Positions 7,727 through 16,483 of a DNA stretch of 64,000 nt are shown here, piece by piece. The position numbers were made by a program, and so were the translations under genes. The DNA is from CAWBCR01 sp963787375 (GTDB lineage Bacteria; Chloroflexota; Anaerolineae; Aggregatilineales; UBA3940). How positions within the stretch are numbered: the first letter of the stretch is position 1; each line of letters starts with the position of its first letter. The stretch lies in contig CAWBCR010000002.1 in assembly GCA_963787375.1 (NCBI GenBank), positions 124,001 through 188,000 of the forward strand, written 5' to 3'. Under the pieces are notes generated by a model. The model was not told where the DNA came from and ran no database searches. It saw only the letters and a program-made list of their open reading frames with translations.

Positions 7727-8188
7727 ATGAATAGTTTGATTCTGCCTGCCGGAGCTACTGTTAAAGCCCGGCTGTGTTGTCAGGTTACCATGAACCGCAT
7801 TCGCGTCCTGATCGTCGACGGAAACCCAAGCGTGCGCAGCGCACTGGCTACCCGGTTGAGCATCATGCCTCAACTGGAAGTCATGGGCAGCGTGGGCAGC
7901 GTTTCCGAAGCGCAGAGCGCGATCCGCCAGGCCGCGCCGGACGTGGTGCTGGTCGAGCCCAAGCGCCTCAAAGGCGAGGGCATGGAGTTGATCCAGACGC
8001 TGACATCAGGCGACCGGCCACCGCTGATCATCGTCCTGACCACGTACCACGACGAGGACGAAGAGCTGCTGGCTAACGAGCTGGGCATCAGCTGCTACAT
8101 GCTGAAAGAGATCGACTCGCAGGCGCTGCTGGCCGCGATTGTCTCCGCCCATCAGGCCAACAGCTACCCGAACCAGCCCTTGGCCTGA
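7727..8188 (+). CDS. Stand-alone receiver domain lacking the phospho-acceptor Asp
   Basis: A CheY-like fold is evident: IRVLIVDGNPSVRSAL, then PDVVLVEPKRL, IIVLTTYHDED, and the conserved Lys in YMLKE. Two signature positions are altered: the acidic pair is D-G rather than D-D, and the phosphorylation site is Glu (VVLVEPKR). Such a protein cannot be phosphorylated in the usual way and may be locked in one state or work as an adaptor. There is no output domain. ATG 7727 has a GGGGG site 4 nt upstream; an in-frame ATG at 7790 (MNRIRVLIVDG) matches the family start and has AGG upstream, so the first 21 residues are uncertain. Confidence 0.8.
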   Translation: MNSLILPAGATVKARLCCQVTMNRIRVLIVDGNPSVRSALATRLSIMPQLEVMGSVGSVSEAQSAIRQAAPDVVLVEPKRLKGEGMELIQTLTSGDRPPLIIVLTTYHDEDEELLANELGISCYMLKEIDSQALLAAIVSAHQANSYPNQPLA

Positions 8189-8208
8189 CCTATCCCCATC
8201 CACAACAA

Positions 8209-8239
8209 ATACAGCCCCGGCTACACGCCGGGGCTGTAT
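8209..8239. terminator. Bidirectional hairpin between convergent genes
   Basis: 13-bp perfect stem (ATACAGCCCCGGC, 8209-8221, with 8227-8239) and loop TACAC. It has a short T/A-rich flank on both sides, between the receiver-like gene and the minus-strand membrane protein. Confidence 0.75.
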
Positions 8240-8272
8240 CATTCATGCGCAGGATATCCCTGCTGTGTGCTG

Positions 8273-8506
8273 CTACTCGTCGCCGGGGTCGGGCAGGATG
8301 CCCGTCCCCAGGAAATAGTCGAGCCACACGCCGACGAGCAGCGCCAGCGGCAGACCGGTCAGGATGGCATAGGTCGTCCCGTAGCGTTGCAGGTCGACGC
8401 CCGCGCGGTAGGCGACATTCAACAGGGCAAAAACTCCGAACACACCGGCCACGCCGCCGGCTACCGAGAGAATGACCAGCAGAATACGCTTCAAGACAAC
8501 GCTCAT
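8273..8506 (-). CDS. Small two-helix membrane protein, unknown function
   Basis: 77 residues. Two hydrophobic stretches (about 6-29 and 44-63) are joined by a short polar loop RAGVDLQRYGTTY, with an acidic C-terminus PDPGDE. The start is well supported by GGGGAGGAG 5-6 nt before ATG 8506. I do not recognise the family. It is convergent with the receiver-like gene and followed by the shared hairpin. Confidence 0.7.
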   Translation of the reverse strand: MSVVLKRILLVILSVAGGVAGVFGVFALLNVAYRAGVDLQRYGTTYAILTGLPLALLVGVWLDYFLGTGILPDPGDE

Positions 8507-8623
8507 GCAACTCCTCCCCGTGCGGTTCTGATCAATCAGGCTGCTTGTTTAGCGACGATGATTGTAGCGTAAGCGCCGGGTGGCGTCAAAGTCTACTGGT
8601 TGCGTCGGATTTTGCCGGGCGGG

Positions 8624-8803
8624 CTATGCGCCCTTTGCCGCCGGCGTCTGGCTGGCGAGGTACTCCTGGTAAGCCTTCCAGCCGGGGCACCAGCCGGTGT
8701 GCCAGCGCCACAGGCGCGCCATGAACGATTTCGGGTTGGCTTCAGCCTTCATGCGGATCGGGCACGTTTCGCACCCGAATTCGGTCTTCGGTTTGTCTGC
8801 CAT
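8624..8803 (-). CDS. Small Cys-containing protein (59 aa)
   Basis: Reads MADKPKTEFGCETCPIRMKA, then a region rich in W and K (SFMARLWRWHTGWCPGWKAY) and a short tail. C11-x2-C14 and C38 with H35 could bind a metal or an Fe-S cluster. I recall similar short proteins in several anaerobic lineages with the same CxxCP ... RLWRWH.WCPGWK pattern, but the function is unknown to me. CGGAG lies before the ATG, and TATAAT at 8844-8839 supplies a promoter, so expression looks real. Confidence 0.72.
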   Translation of the reverse strand: MADKPKTEFGCETCPIRMKAEANPKSFMARLWRWHTGWCPGWKAYQEYLASQTPAAKGA

Positions 8804-8838
8804 GTGTATCTCCGTGTTTGTCTGAGTTGATTTGTTAC

Positions 8839-8844
8839 ATTATA
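8839..8844 (-). promoter_or_regulatory. -10 element for the 59-aa Cys protein
   Basis: Minus-strand TATAAT 35 nt upstream of ATG 8803; no clear -35. Confidence 0.45.
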
Positions 8845-8878
8845 CGCAATGACTGCGTTTTGGTTCCCCACGGGACGC

Positions 8879-8911
8879 AAAAGGAGCCGATCCCATCGCG
8901 GGTCCGGCTCC
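8879..8911 (-). terminator. Terminator of the nuo operon
   Basis: On the minus strand GGAGCCG (8911-8905) pairs with CGGCTCC (8889-8883) and is followed by TTTT, just after the nuoN stop at 8933. Confidence 0.75.
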
Positions 8912-8932
8912 CAGTGTTTCGCAAGGAGATGC

Positions 8933-10429
8933 TTACCCGGCCAGCGCCAGCAGCGCGTGCTGCGCCATCTGGAACAGCGGCGAGGGGAAGACGAAAATCA
9001 GCAGCGTGCCGAGCGCCGTCACGACCAGCGCGGCAGTCAGCGCAGGCTGCAGGGCCGCTTTGCCCTCGCCTTCCTGCATGTACATCACCAGCACCACCCG
9101 GATGTAGTAGTATGCGCTGATGACGCTGGTCGCCACGCCGACGATGGCCCCGGCCAGCAACCAGCCGTTTCCCACCGATGCCTGTATGGCCGCCTGGAAG
9201 ACGAAGAACTTCCCGACCAGCCCCGCGCTGGGCGGCAGGCCGGTCAGCGACAGCATGAAGATCGTCATGATGATCGCCAGCCAGGGGTGTGACTTGCCCA
9301 GCCCGGCGAAGTCGGCGATCTGCGTTCCGGAGCCGTCGTCATGCTCGACGGCGATGACCACCCCGAACGCGCCCAGGTTGGTGAACGTGTAGGTCAGCAG
9401 ATAGAAGGCAGCGGCGCTGACGGCCAGCGGAGCCGTCGCCGGGTTCTGCGCAGCGGCCACGGCCAGCAGAATGTAGCCGGCGTGGGCGATGCTCGAATAG
9501 GCCAGCATGCGCTTGATGTCGGTCTGCGAGATGGCGACCACGTTGCCGAGGATCATCGTCAGGATGGCGATGATCGTCACCAGGATGCCCCATTCCTGCG
9601 AGATGCTCGGCATGGCGGTCACCAGCACGCGCAGCAGCGCGGCGAAGCCGCCCGCCTTCGCGCCGATGGACATGAAGGCCGTGACCGGCGTCGGCGCACC
9701 CTGGTACACGTCGGGCGTCCACATATGGAACGGCACTGCCGCCACCTTGAAGCCCAGCCCAACGAAGATCATGCCCATGCCGACGACCGTCATCGGCAGG
9801 TTGCGGACGCTGCCCTGCAGCGCGGCCAGGATGCCCGACAGCGATGTGGTGCCGGTGCCGCCGTAGGTCAGCGCGATGCCGTACACCAGGAAGCCGCTGG
9901 CGAACGCGCCCAGCAGGAAATACTTCATCGCCGCTTCTTCTGAGCGGGCCTGCGGGCGCGCGAAGCCCGACAGGATGTACAGCGGGAAGCTGAGCAGCTC
10001 CAGCGCCAGGAAGACGATGACCAGGTCGCCGGCCATCGACATCAGCATCATACCGGAGGTCGAAAACAGCAGCAGCGTATAATACTCGCCGCGCTCGATC
10101 TTGCGGCGCGGCAGGTAGTTCATCGCCAGCAGGATTCCAATCAGCGCCGTGACGATGAAGATCATCTGCAGGAACGTCGAGAAGCCGTCAACGATCAGCA
10201 TGCCGCTGAAGGCCGACGTGGGCAGCGGCACGCCCAAGCGTCCGCCGGTTTGCAGACCCAGCAGCGCCGCCGAGGCGGCCAGCCCCAGGATCGACAGCCA
10301 GGCCGTCCAGTATTTGCGAGTCGCGGGGATGAACAGGTCGGCTATCAGCACGACGAGCGTCCATCCCAGCAAAACCAGGAGCGGCAGAGCCGCCACCAGG
10401 TTGAGCGATTCGAGGGTTGGAAGGTCCAT
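8933..10429 (-). CDS. nuoN: NADH-quinone oxidoreductase subunit N
   Basis: Membrane antiporter-like subunit of complex I, one of three that carry proton pathways. It has 498 residues and about 14 membrane helices. Conserved charged residues in helices are seen, for example the Glu in VFLALELLSFPLYIL and the Lys in GLGFKVAAVPFHMWTPDVYQG. GAAGGGAA precedes the ATG at 10429. It is the last gene of the operon, 67 nt after nuoM and followed by a terminator. Confidence 0.96.
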   Translation of the reverse strand: MDLPTLESLNLVAALPLLVLLGWTLVVLIADLFIPATRKYWTAWLSILGLAASAALLGLQTGGRLGVPLPTSAFSGMLIVDGFSTFLQMIFIVTALIGILLAMNYLPRRKIERGEYYTLLLFSTSGMMLMSMAGDLVIVFLALELLSFPLYILSGFARPQARSEEAAMKYFLLGAFASGFLVYGIALTYGGTGTTSLSGILAALQGSVRNLPMTVVGMGMIFVGLGFKVAAVPFHMWTPDVYQGAPTPVTAFMSIGAKAGGFAALLRVLVTAMPSISQEWGILVTIIAILTMILGNVVAISQTDIKRMLAYSSIAHAGYILLAVAAAQNPATAPLAVSAAAFYLLTYTFTNLGAFGVVIAVEHDDGSGTQIADFAGLGKSHPWLAIIMTIFMLSLTGLPPSAGLVGKFFVFQAAIQASVGNGWLLAGAIVGVATSVISAYYYIRVVLVMYMQEGEGKAALQPALTAALVVTALGTLLIFVFPSPLFQMAQHALLALAG

Positions 10430-10496
10430 ACAAGTTCCCTTCGAATTCAGGCTGACCGGGGCCGCCGATCACACCCTAGAAGCAAGCTGAACCGTC

Positions 10497-12002
10497 CTAC
10501 AGCCCGGCGACCATGTGCAGGTTGCTGAGCAGCGCCTGCACCGATGGGGCCATCAGGTTGAAGAACGGCTGCGCGTACAGGCCTATCCAGAAGATGAAGA
10601 CCAGCAGCGGGATGACTGTCAGGATCTCGCGGAAGCTCAGGTCCTTCAGCTTCTTGTTCTCGTCGTTGTCGAGCGGGCCCAGGAAGACGCGCTGGAACAT
10701 CCACAGCAGGTAGATGGCCGCCAGGATGACGCCGGTCGTGGCGAAGGCGGTGAAGATCCACGGGTGGGCACCCAGCGCTGCCGAGTTGAACGAGCCCATC
10801 AGGATGGTGAACTCGCCGACAAAGCCGTTGAGGCCCGGCAGGCCCATCGACGACAGCGTCACGATCAGCATCAGCGCGGTATACACCGGCATCACTTTCC
10901 AGATGCCGCCGAACGCGTCAAAGTCGCGGGTGTGCCGTCGCTCATAGAGCATGCCGACCATCAAAAACAACGCGCCCGTGCTCAGGCCGTGATTGACCAT
11001 TTGCAGGATCGCGCCCTGAACGCCGATGGCGTTCAACGAGAAGATGCCCAGCATCACGAAGCCCAGGTGGCTCACCGAGGAGTAAGCGACCAGCTTCTTG
11101 ACGTCCTGCTGCGGGTAGCAGACCCATGCACCGTAGATGATGCCGATGATCGCCAGCACGGCGACATACGGTGCAAAGAAAGCCGAGGCATTGGGGAACA
11201 GCGGCAGGTTGAAGCGCAGGAAGCCGTAGGTGCCCATTTTCAGCAGGACGCCTGCCAGGATGATCGAGCCGGCGGTCGGGGCCTCGGTATGGGCGTCAGG
11301 CAGCCAGGAGTGCAGTGGCCAGATCGGCACCTTGATGGCGAAGGCGATGCCGAAGGCCAGGAACAGCCAGCGCTCGACGCCGGGGGCGATCTGCATGCCG
11401 ATCAGGTCGGGCAGGTAGAAGGTATGCCCGCTGATGCCCAGGAACAGGATCGCCAGCAGCATCAACAGCGAGCCGGCCATCGTGTACAGGAAAAACTTGA
11501 TAGCCGCGTACTGCCGGTTGTGGCCGCCCCAGATGCCGATCAGGAAGTACATCGGGACCAGCGTGAACTCCCAGAAGATGTAGAACAGGAACAGGTCCTG
11601 CGCTACAAACACGCCGAGCATGCCCGTCTCAAGCAGCAGCATGAAGGCGTAGTACTCCTTGACGCGGTCCTCGATGGCCGTCCACGACGACAGAATGGCA
11701 ATCGGCGAGATGAGCGTCGTCAGCAGGACGAGCAGGATGCTCAACCCGTCGACGCCCATCGCATAGCTGATGCCCGCTGTCGGAATCCACGGGACTTTGC
11801 CCGCCCACAGCAGCCCGGCAGACTTACCGAACGGGGCCGTGAGCAGATACAGGGAAACGACAAAGGTGATGGTCGAGAAGATTACCGCCGCCCACTTCAT
11901 GAAAGTGGTCTTATCGCGTGGCGTCAGGATCACCACCAGGAAGCCGATCACCGGGATAGCCAGGATCAGCGTGAGAAATGTGGGGAAGACTTCAGCGGTC
12001 AT
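10497..12002 (-). CDS. nuoM: NADH-quinone oxidoreductase subunit M
   Basis: Second antiporter-like membrane subunit, 501 residues. Family marks are the Glu in LLLETGMLGVFVAQDLFLFYIFWE, the Lys in FAIKVPIWPLHSWLPDAHTEAPT, and KLVAYSSVSHLGFVMLG. AAGGAGCATGT precedes ATG 12002. It lies 37 nt after the nuoL stop. Confidence 0.97.
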   Translation of the reverse strand: MTAEVFPTFLTLILAIPVIGFLVVILTPRDKTTFMKWAAVIFSTITFVVSLYLLTAPFGKSAGLLWAGKVPWIPTAGISYAMGVDGLSILLVLLTTLISPIAILSSWTAIEDRVKEYYAFMLLLETGMLGVFVAQDLFLFYIFWEFTLVPMYFLIGIWGGHNRQYAAIKFFLYTMAGSLLMLLAILFLGISGHTFYLPDLIGMQIAPGVERWLFLAFGIAFAIKVPIWPLHSWLPDAHTEAPTAGSIILAGVLLKMGTYGFLRFNLPLFPNASAFFAPYVAVLAIIGIIYGAWVCYPQQDVKKLVAYSSVSHLGFVMLGIFSLNAIGVQGAILQMVNHGLSTGALFLMVGMLYERRHTRDFDAFGGIWKVMPVYTALMLIVTLSSMGLPGLNGFVGEFTILMGSFNSAALGAHPWIFTAFATTGVILAAIYLLWMFQRVFLGPLDNDENKKLKDLSFREILTVIPLLVFIFWIGLYAQPFFNLMAPSVQALLSNLHMVAGL

Positions 12003-12039
12003 ACATGCTCCTTGCGGTGCCGTTAAGTTGCCCGGTGGC

Positions 12040-14308
12040 CTACATCAGAAAGCGGATGGCGATGTAACCCAGGATGATGACAATGCCCAGCGTGACGGCC
12101 AGCGCGTAGTTGCGCACGTAGCCGGTCTGCACTTTGCGCAGCTCCCTGGATGATCCATTGATCACCCGCGCCACGCCGTTCACCGCGCCATCGATGAGGC
12201 CCTCGTCGACCGGCTTGCTCAGGATGCCCGCCAGGCCGCGGAATGCGTCGCCCAGGATGCGGTCGTGGAACCAGTCGTGCCAGAATTCCTGATCGACGGT
12301 AAAGGCGAAGAACCGGGCCAGCGCCTTGTAAGGCGCGACGAAGATCGCCATGTACAGCTCATCCCAGTACCACTTGTGGTTCAGGAAGGTGAACACCGGG
12401 CCGGTGGTCAGCAGCGGGTCGCGCTGGCCGGCTTCGAGCGGCTTGCGCCCGTACAGCAGGTACGCCAGCCCGATGGCGATCAGCCCCAGCAGCGTCGAGA
12501 TGCCGGCCACCGTCAGGCTGAACTCGCCGGCGTGGGCGTGCACGACGCTGTGCTCAAGCCAGGTGGCCAACTGGTGGAAGCCGCCAAAGGGCAGGTTCAT
12601 CAGGCCGCCCAGCGCCGCCCCGACGGCCAGCACAATCAGCGGCGTGGTCATGACCGGCGGGCTTTCGTGCGCGTGCCCGGCGGCCTCGGTGCGCGCGCCA
12701 CCGAAGAAGACCAGGAACACCTGCCGCCCGATATAGAACGCGGTGAAGAAAGCGGCGACGGACAGCAGGATGTAGACAAGCGTGCTGTTCGCGCCGGCAT
12801 CGTGCAGAATCTCGTCCTTCGACCAGAAGCCGGCCAGCGGCGGGATGCCCGCCAGCGCCAGCGCGGCGACAATGTACACCCAGCCGGTGATCGGCATCTG
12901 TTTGAGCAGCCCGCCCATCTGGCGCATGTCCTGCGGGTCAAATGCCTCGGCGTCGTGGCCGTGTTCGGCGTGCTCGCCGTGGGTGGCATGATGGCCATGC
13001 TCCATGCCGTGGATCACCGAGCCCGCGCCCAGGAACAGCAGCGCCTTGAAGAAGGCGTGTGTCGCCAGGTGGAAGATGCCCGCCACGTACGCGCCCAGCC
13101 CCACCGCTGCGATCATGAAGCCAAGCTGGCTGATGGTCGAGTAGGCCAGCACCTTTTTGATGTCGTACTGGCGCGACGGCGATGGTGGCGGCCACGAAGG
13201 CCGTCGCGCCGCCGATGATCGCCACCACCGTCCCGCTGACGGGGGCCATCGCGAACAGCACGTTGCTGCGCGCGATCATGTAGACGCCGGCGGTGACCAT
13301 CGTGGCAGCATGGATCAACGCGCTGACCGGGGTAGGGCCGGCCATTGCGTCGGGCAGCCACACGAACAGCGGTATCTGCGCGCTCTTACCGGTCGCGCCC
13401 AGCAGCAGCGCCAGCGTGATGATCGTCACGACGACGCCCAGTGCGGGTGTCATCGTGCCCAGGCTAATCGACGTGGTGAACGTCCCGGCGGGCTGGCTTT
13501 CGCCCTCGCCTGCGGCGGGGGCCTGCTGCGGCATCTGCGCCGCGCTGACCGTCAGGCACTCGGCCTGCGGCGCGGCCTGCATGCACTGCGCGCGGGCGAA
13601 CACGTCGTCAAACTGGAGCGTGCCGAACGACCAGAAGATCAGCATGAGCGCGATCACCATGCCGAAGTCGCCGATGCGGTTGACGACGAACGCCTTGCGG
13701 CCTGAGGCCGAGTTGTAGATGGCGTTCTGCGGATCATCGAACCAGAAGCCGATCAGCAGATACGAGCACAACCCCACCAGCTCCCAGCCGACGAACATCA
13801 TCAGGTAATTGTTGCCGGTGACGAGGATCAGCATCGAGCCCAGGAACAGGTTGAAGAAGGTGAAGAACTTCGAGTAACGGCGGCGAGTGAAGTCGAGCGC
13901 CTCAGCTTCGTCGGTGATGCCGCGCTTCGTGATCTGTTCGGCGACATCGCCCTGCATGTAGCCGATGGCGTAGATGTGGATCAGCGTGCCGACGCCGGTC
14001 ACGACCAGCATCATCACCGACGACAGAGTATCGACCTTGAAGGTCCACGGCACAAACAACGTGCGGCTGCCGGCGGTGATGCTGAACCAGGTGAAGAACG
14101 GGACTTCCACGCCGTCCGGGTGGCCGAGCAGCGCGATGAACATCAGCGCGGCGATCACAAACGACGCCGTGGACATCGCCGAGGCGACCACAGCCGGCGC
14201 GATGCTGTCGCGGCTCTGCACCAGCTTCCGCCCGAAGAAGGCGTTGATCAGCACGCCCACAAACGGGAAGATGACGATCAGTGGGATCAATGAGAACAAA
14301 CCGTTCAT
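12040..14308 (-). CDS. nuoL: NADH-quinone oxidoreductase subunit L, one-base frameshift
   Basis: Largest antiporter-like subunit, with the long lateral helix. The N-terminal part (14308 to ~13170) has FVGWELVGLCSYLLIGFWF and IPLFVWLPDAMAGPTPVSAL; the C-terminal part (~13170 to 12040) resumes at KKVLAYSTISQLGFMIAAVG. The join reads GCGCCAGTACGAC where GCG CAG TAC GAC (A-Q-Y-D) is expected, so there is one extra C. With it removed the protein is 755 residues, normal for NuoL. Because complex I needs NuoL and the rest is intact, a sequence error is the simplest explanation. A His-rich loop (HGHHATHGEHAEHGHDAE) follows the frameshift. Confidence 0.93.
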
Positions 14309-14350
14309 TCAGATCATCCTGTCGTTTTGTCACTCAATCTTGATGTGCAA

Positions 14351-14842
14351 TCACTGGTTAAGCGCAGATTCCTGAATCTCCCGAAATCTGGACAAGCTAG
14401 TCGGGTTGATCGCATCAGAATAATAGTCTTTATGCATTTCGTCTGGATTTCCTATCAATACTTTGTCTGCGAGCCAATCGGGAAGAGGCGTCTTTAATCT
14501 CTCCATAATTCCTTGGTATACGTGCTCGCCAATCTCGCGATTCCTCGTATACATCCGTTTGTTGGTCTTCCATTCGTATATGACGGCAACCGAACGCGGA
14601 AAACAGTACTTGTATCCTTCATCGAATGGCGTTGCTGCAAGAAAGAAAGCATTCGCGAGCAAGACGTGAGCGTCACCGTGAAACTTCTGCTTTTGTATTG
14701 CGAGCTGGCAAAACCGAACTATCTCATGAAGTTCGGTCCCCATTTGTACTGGGTCATCGAGAACGTATTGGAGGTTCCGATAGTGTGCTGTAGCTTCATT
14801 GAAGGGATCACCCTTGTCACTTTGTTGCAGCTTCTTAAACAT
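14351..14842 (-). CDS. Unknown protein inserted between nuoK and nuoL
   Basis: 163 residues from the ATG at 14842, chosen for the GGGAGG site 5 nt upstream. It is soluble, with mixed charge and several aromatic residues (FNEATAHYRNLQYVLDD, FHGDAHVLLANAFFLAATPF, EWKTNKRMYTRNREIGEHVY). A helical repeat-like (TPR-like) region around residues 20-75 is possible but not clear. I do not recognise the family. Its base composition is visibly more A/T-rich than the flanking nuo genes, and it replaces the usual direct nuoK-nuoL junction, which suggests later insertion. It is co-directional with the operon, so it is probably co-transcribed. Confidence 0.65.
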   Translation of the reverse strand: MFKKLQQSDKGDPFNEATAHYRNLQYVLDDPVQMGTELHEIVRFCQLAIQKQKFHGDAHVLLANAFFLAATPFDEGYKYCFPRSVAVIYEWKTNKRMYTRNREIGEHVYQGIMERLKTPLPDWLADKVLIGNPDEMHKDYYSDAINPTSLSRFREIQESALNQ

Positions 14843-14926
14843 CGCCGCCTCCCTTGCCGATTGACAATGGGATTGCGCCAGATTCATCATCTGGCCAGGT
14901 CCTGTCTCTCATGGCGATCTGAATAG

Positions 14927-15250
14927 TTACCCTTCCATCTCGTGCAGCTCGTCAATGTCGATACTCTGCTTCGAGCGGAAAATCGCCACGATCAGCGCCA
15001 GCCCGACGGCCACCTCGGCGGCGGCGACGGTCATCACGAAGAAGACGATCACCTGCCCGCCGACATCCTGAAAAGCGCGGGCGAAGGCCACAAACGCCAG
15101 GTTGGCGGCGTTGAGCATCAACTCCACCGACATGAAGACCAGGATCGCGTTGCGGCGGATCAGCACGCCCACCACGCCCATCGCGAACAGCACCGCGCTG
15201 AGGATGATGTAGTAGCTCGTCGGCACCAGAAAGGTTGTTTCTTGAAACAT
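14927..15250 (-). CDS. nuoK: NADH-quinone oxidoreductase subunit K
   Basis: Small three-helix membrane subunit of complex I with the conserved helix glutamates in FMSVELMLNAANLAFVAF and VAAAEVAVGLALIVAIFR. 107 residues, typical length. AGGATG precedes ATG 15250; it begins 17 nt after nuoJ. Confidence 0.96.
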   Translation of the reverse strand: MFQETTFLVPTSYYIILSAVLFAMGVVGVLIRRNAILVFMSVELMLNAANLAFVAFARAFQDVGGQVIVFFVMTVAAAEVAVGLALIVAIFRSKQSIDIDELHEMEG

Positions 15251-15267
15251 GCGTTACATCCTGTCGA

Positions 15268-15894
15268 TCAGTCAAACAGCGGGCGGCTCGGCCATGCGCG
15301 CCCGGACAGCACGTTCAGCGATCCGCCGACGCCTGCCCGGCGTCCGCCGGACTCTGTTCCTCTTTGCGGCTTCTTGTCTTCCTTGGCCAGCACCACCGCG
15401 CCAATCATAGCCACCAGCAGCAAAATGCCGACCACCTGGAAGGGCAGCATGTAGGTGGTGAACAGCGATCCGGCCACCGCCAGTGGGCTGCCGTAGCCGC
15501 CCGCTGCGGCAGACTCCGCGCCCAGCGGCTGCGCGTTCAGGATCGCGCTGCCGATCTGCGGGCTGAGCAGCACGAAGGCCGTCACGCCCAGCAGTGCCAC
15601 CGCCAGCACAATCGCCACCGGCGCCTGCCAGCGCAGGCGCGAGGCAGGGTCGAGGCGCTCTGCGCCCAGCAGCATGATGACGAACAGGAACAGGACCATG
15701 ATCGCGCCGGCGTATACGGTGACCTGCACCATCGCCAGGAAGGGGGCGTTCAGCCCCAGATAGAACAGCGCGATGCAGGCGAAGTTCACCACCAGGAACA
15801 GCGCGGCGTGCACGGCGTTCGTGCTGGTCAGCAGGCCGATGGCTGAAACCACGGCGATCACGGCGAGAATAATGAACAGGATTGTCCCAAGCAT
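15268..15894 (-). CDS. nuoJ: NADH-quinone oxidoreductase subunit J
   Basis: Five-helix membrane subunit, 208 residues. Characteristic segments are NAVHAALFLVVNFACIALFY and VQVTVYAGAIMVLFLFVIML, with the pi-bulge tyrosine region. The ATG at 15894 is preferred to the adjacent TTG. The C-terminal tail is Gly/Arg-rich and hydrophilic. Confidence 0.95.
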   Translation of the reverse strand: MLGTILFIILAVIAVVSAIGLLTSTNAVHAALFLVVNFACIALFYLGLNAPFLAMVQVTVYAGAIMVLFLFVIMLLGAERLDPASRLRWQAPVAIVLAVALLGVTAFVLLSPQIGSAILNAQPLGAESAAAGGYGSPLAVAGSLFTTYMLPFQVVGILLLVAMIGAVVLAKEDKKPQRGTESGGRRAGVGGSLNVLSGRAWPSRPLFD

Positions 15895-15922
15895 CAACTG
15901 AGACTGCCTTTACTGATACGGG

Positions 15923-16438
15923 TTATTTCGGATTTTCCATCTCCGGGATGGAACGGTTAAACGTGCCCGGCTCGACCTGCTGGGGCGTGTCTTCTGCGCC
16001 CGGCGGCGGCGGGACGATCAGCATATCTTTGGTGTAGATCGCGTCCTCTCGGTCGTAAAAAGCCAGCTCGTAGTGGTGTTCGAGGACAATCGCCTCGGTC
16101 GGGCAGGCGTCCTCGCAGTAGCCGCAGAAGATGCAGCGCAGCATGTTGATCTCGTAGGTTTTGGCGTAGCGCTCGCCCGGCGAGTAGCGCTCCTCGTCGG
16201 TGTTCTCCGCCGCCTCGACGAAGATCGCGTCGGCGGGGCAGGCCGCCGCGCACAGCGCGCAGCCGATGCACTTCTCCAGGCCGTTGTCGTAGCGCTTGAG
16301 CTCGTGGCGGCCCTTGAAGCGCTCGGCGAAGGGCTTGATCTGCTCGGGGTACTGGATGGTGACCGGCTTCTCGAACACGTGCTTGAAGACCGTCGCCATG
16401 CCCTCGACCAGCGCGATTCCATTCTTTACAACTATCAT
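15923..16438 (-). CDS. nuoI: NADH-quinone oxidoreductase subunit I
   Basis: Peripheral-arm ferredoxin-like subunit that carries two [4Fe-4S] clusters (N6a and N6b), with motifs CIGCALCAAACP (residues ~57-68) and CIFCGYCEDACP (~101-112). 171 residues. It links NuoB to NuoCD and the membrane arm. The C-terminal extension with PPPPGAEDT is longer than in enterobacteria. Confidence 0.96.
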   Translation of the reverse strand: MIVVKNGIALVEGMATVFKHVFEKPVTIQYPEQIKPFAERFKGRHELKRYDNGLEKCIGCALCAAACPADAIFVEAAENTDEERYSPGERYAKTYEINMLRCIFCGYCEDACPTEAIVLEHHYELAFYDREDAIYTKDMLIVPPPPGAEDTPQQVEPGTFNRSIPEMENPK

Positions 16439-16483
16439 AATCTGTGTCCTCGTGCTCTTCAGTTCCAGTGAGAACTCAGCCCG

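Noticed and set aside
10515..12026. A 503-codon plus-strand open frame opposite nuoM
   Set aside because: Antisense to nuoM, Gln/Asp/Arg-rich with no recognisable domain.
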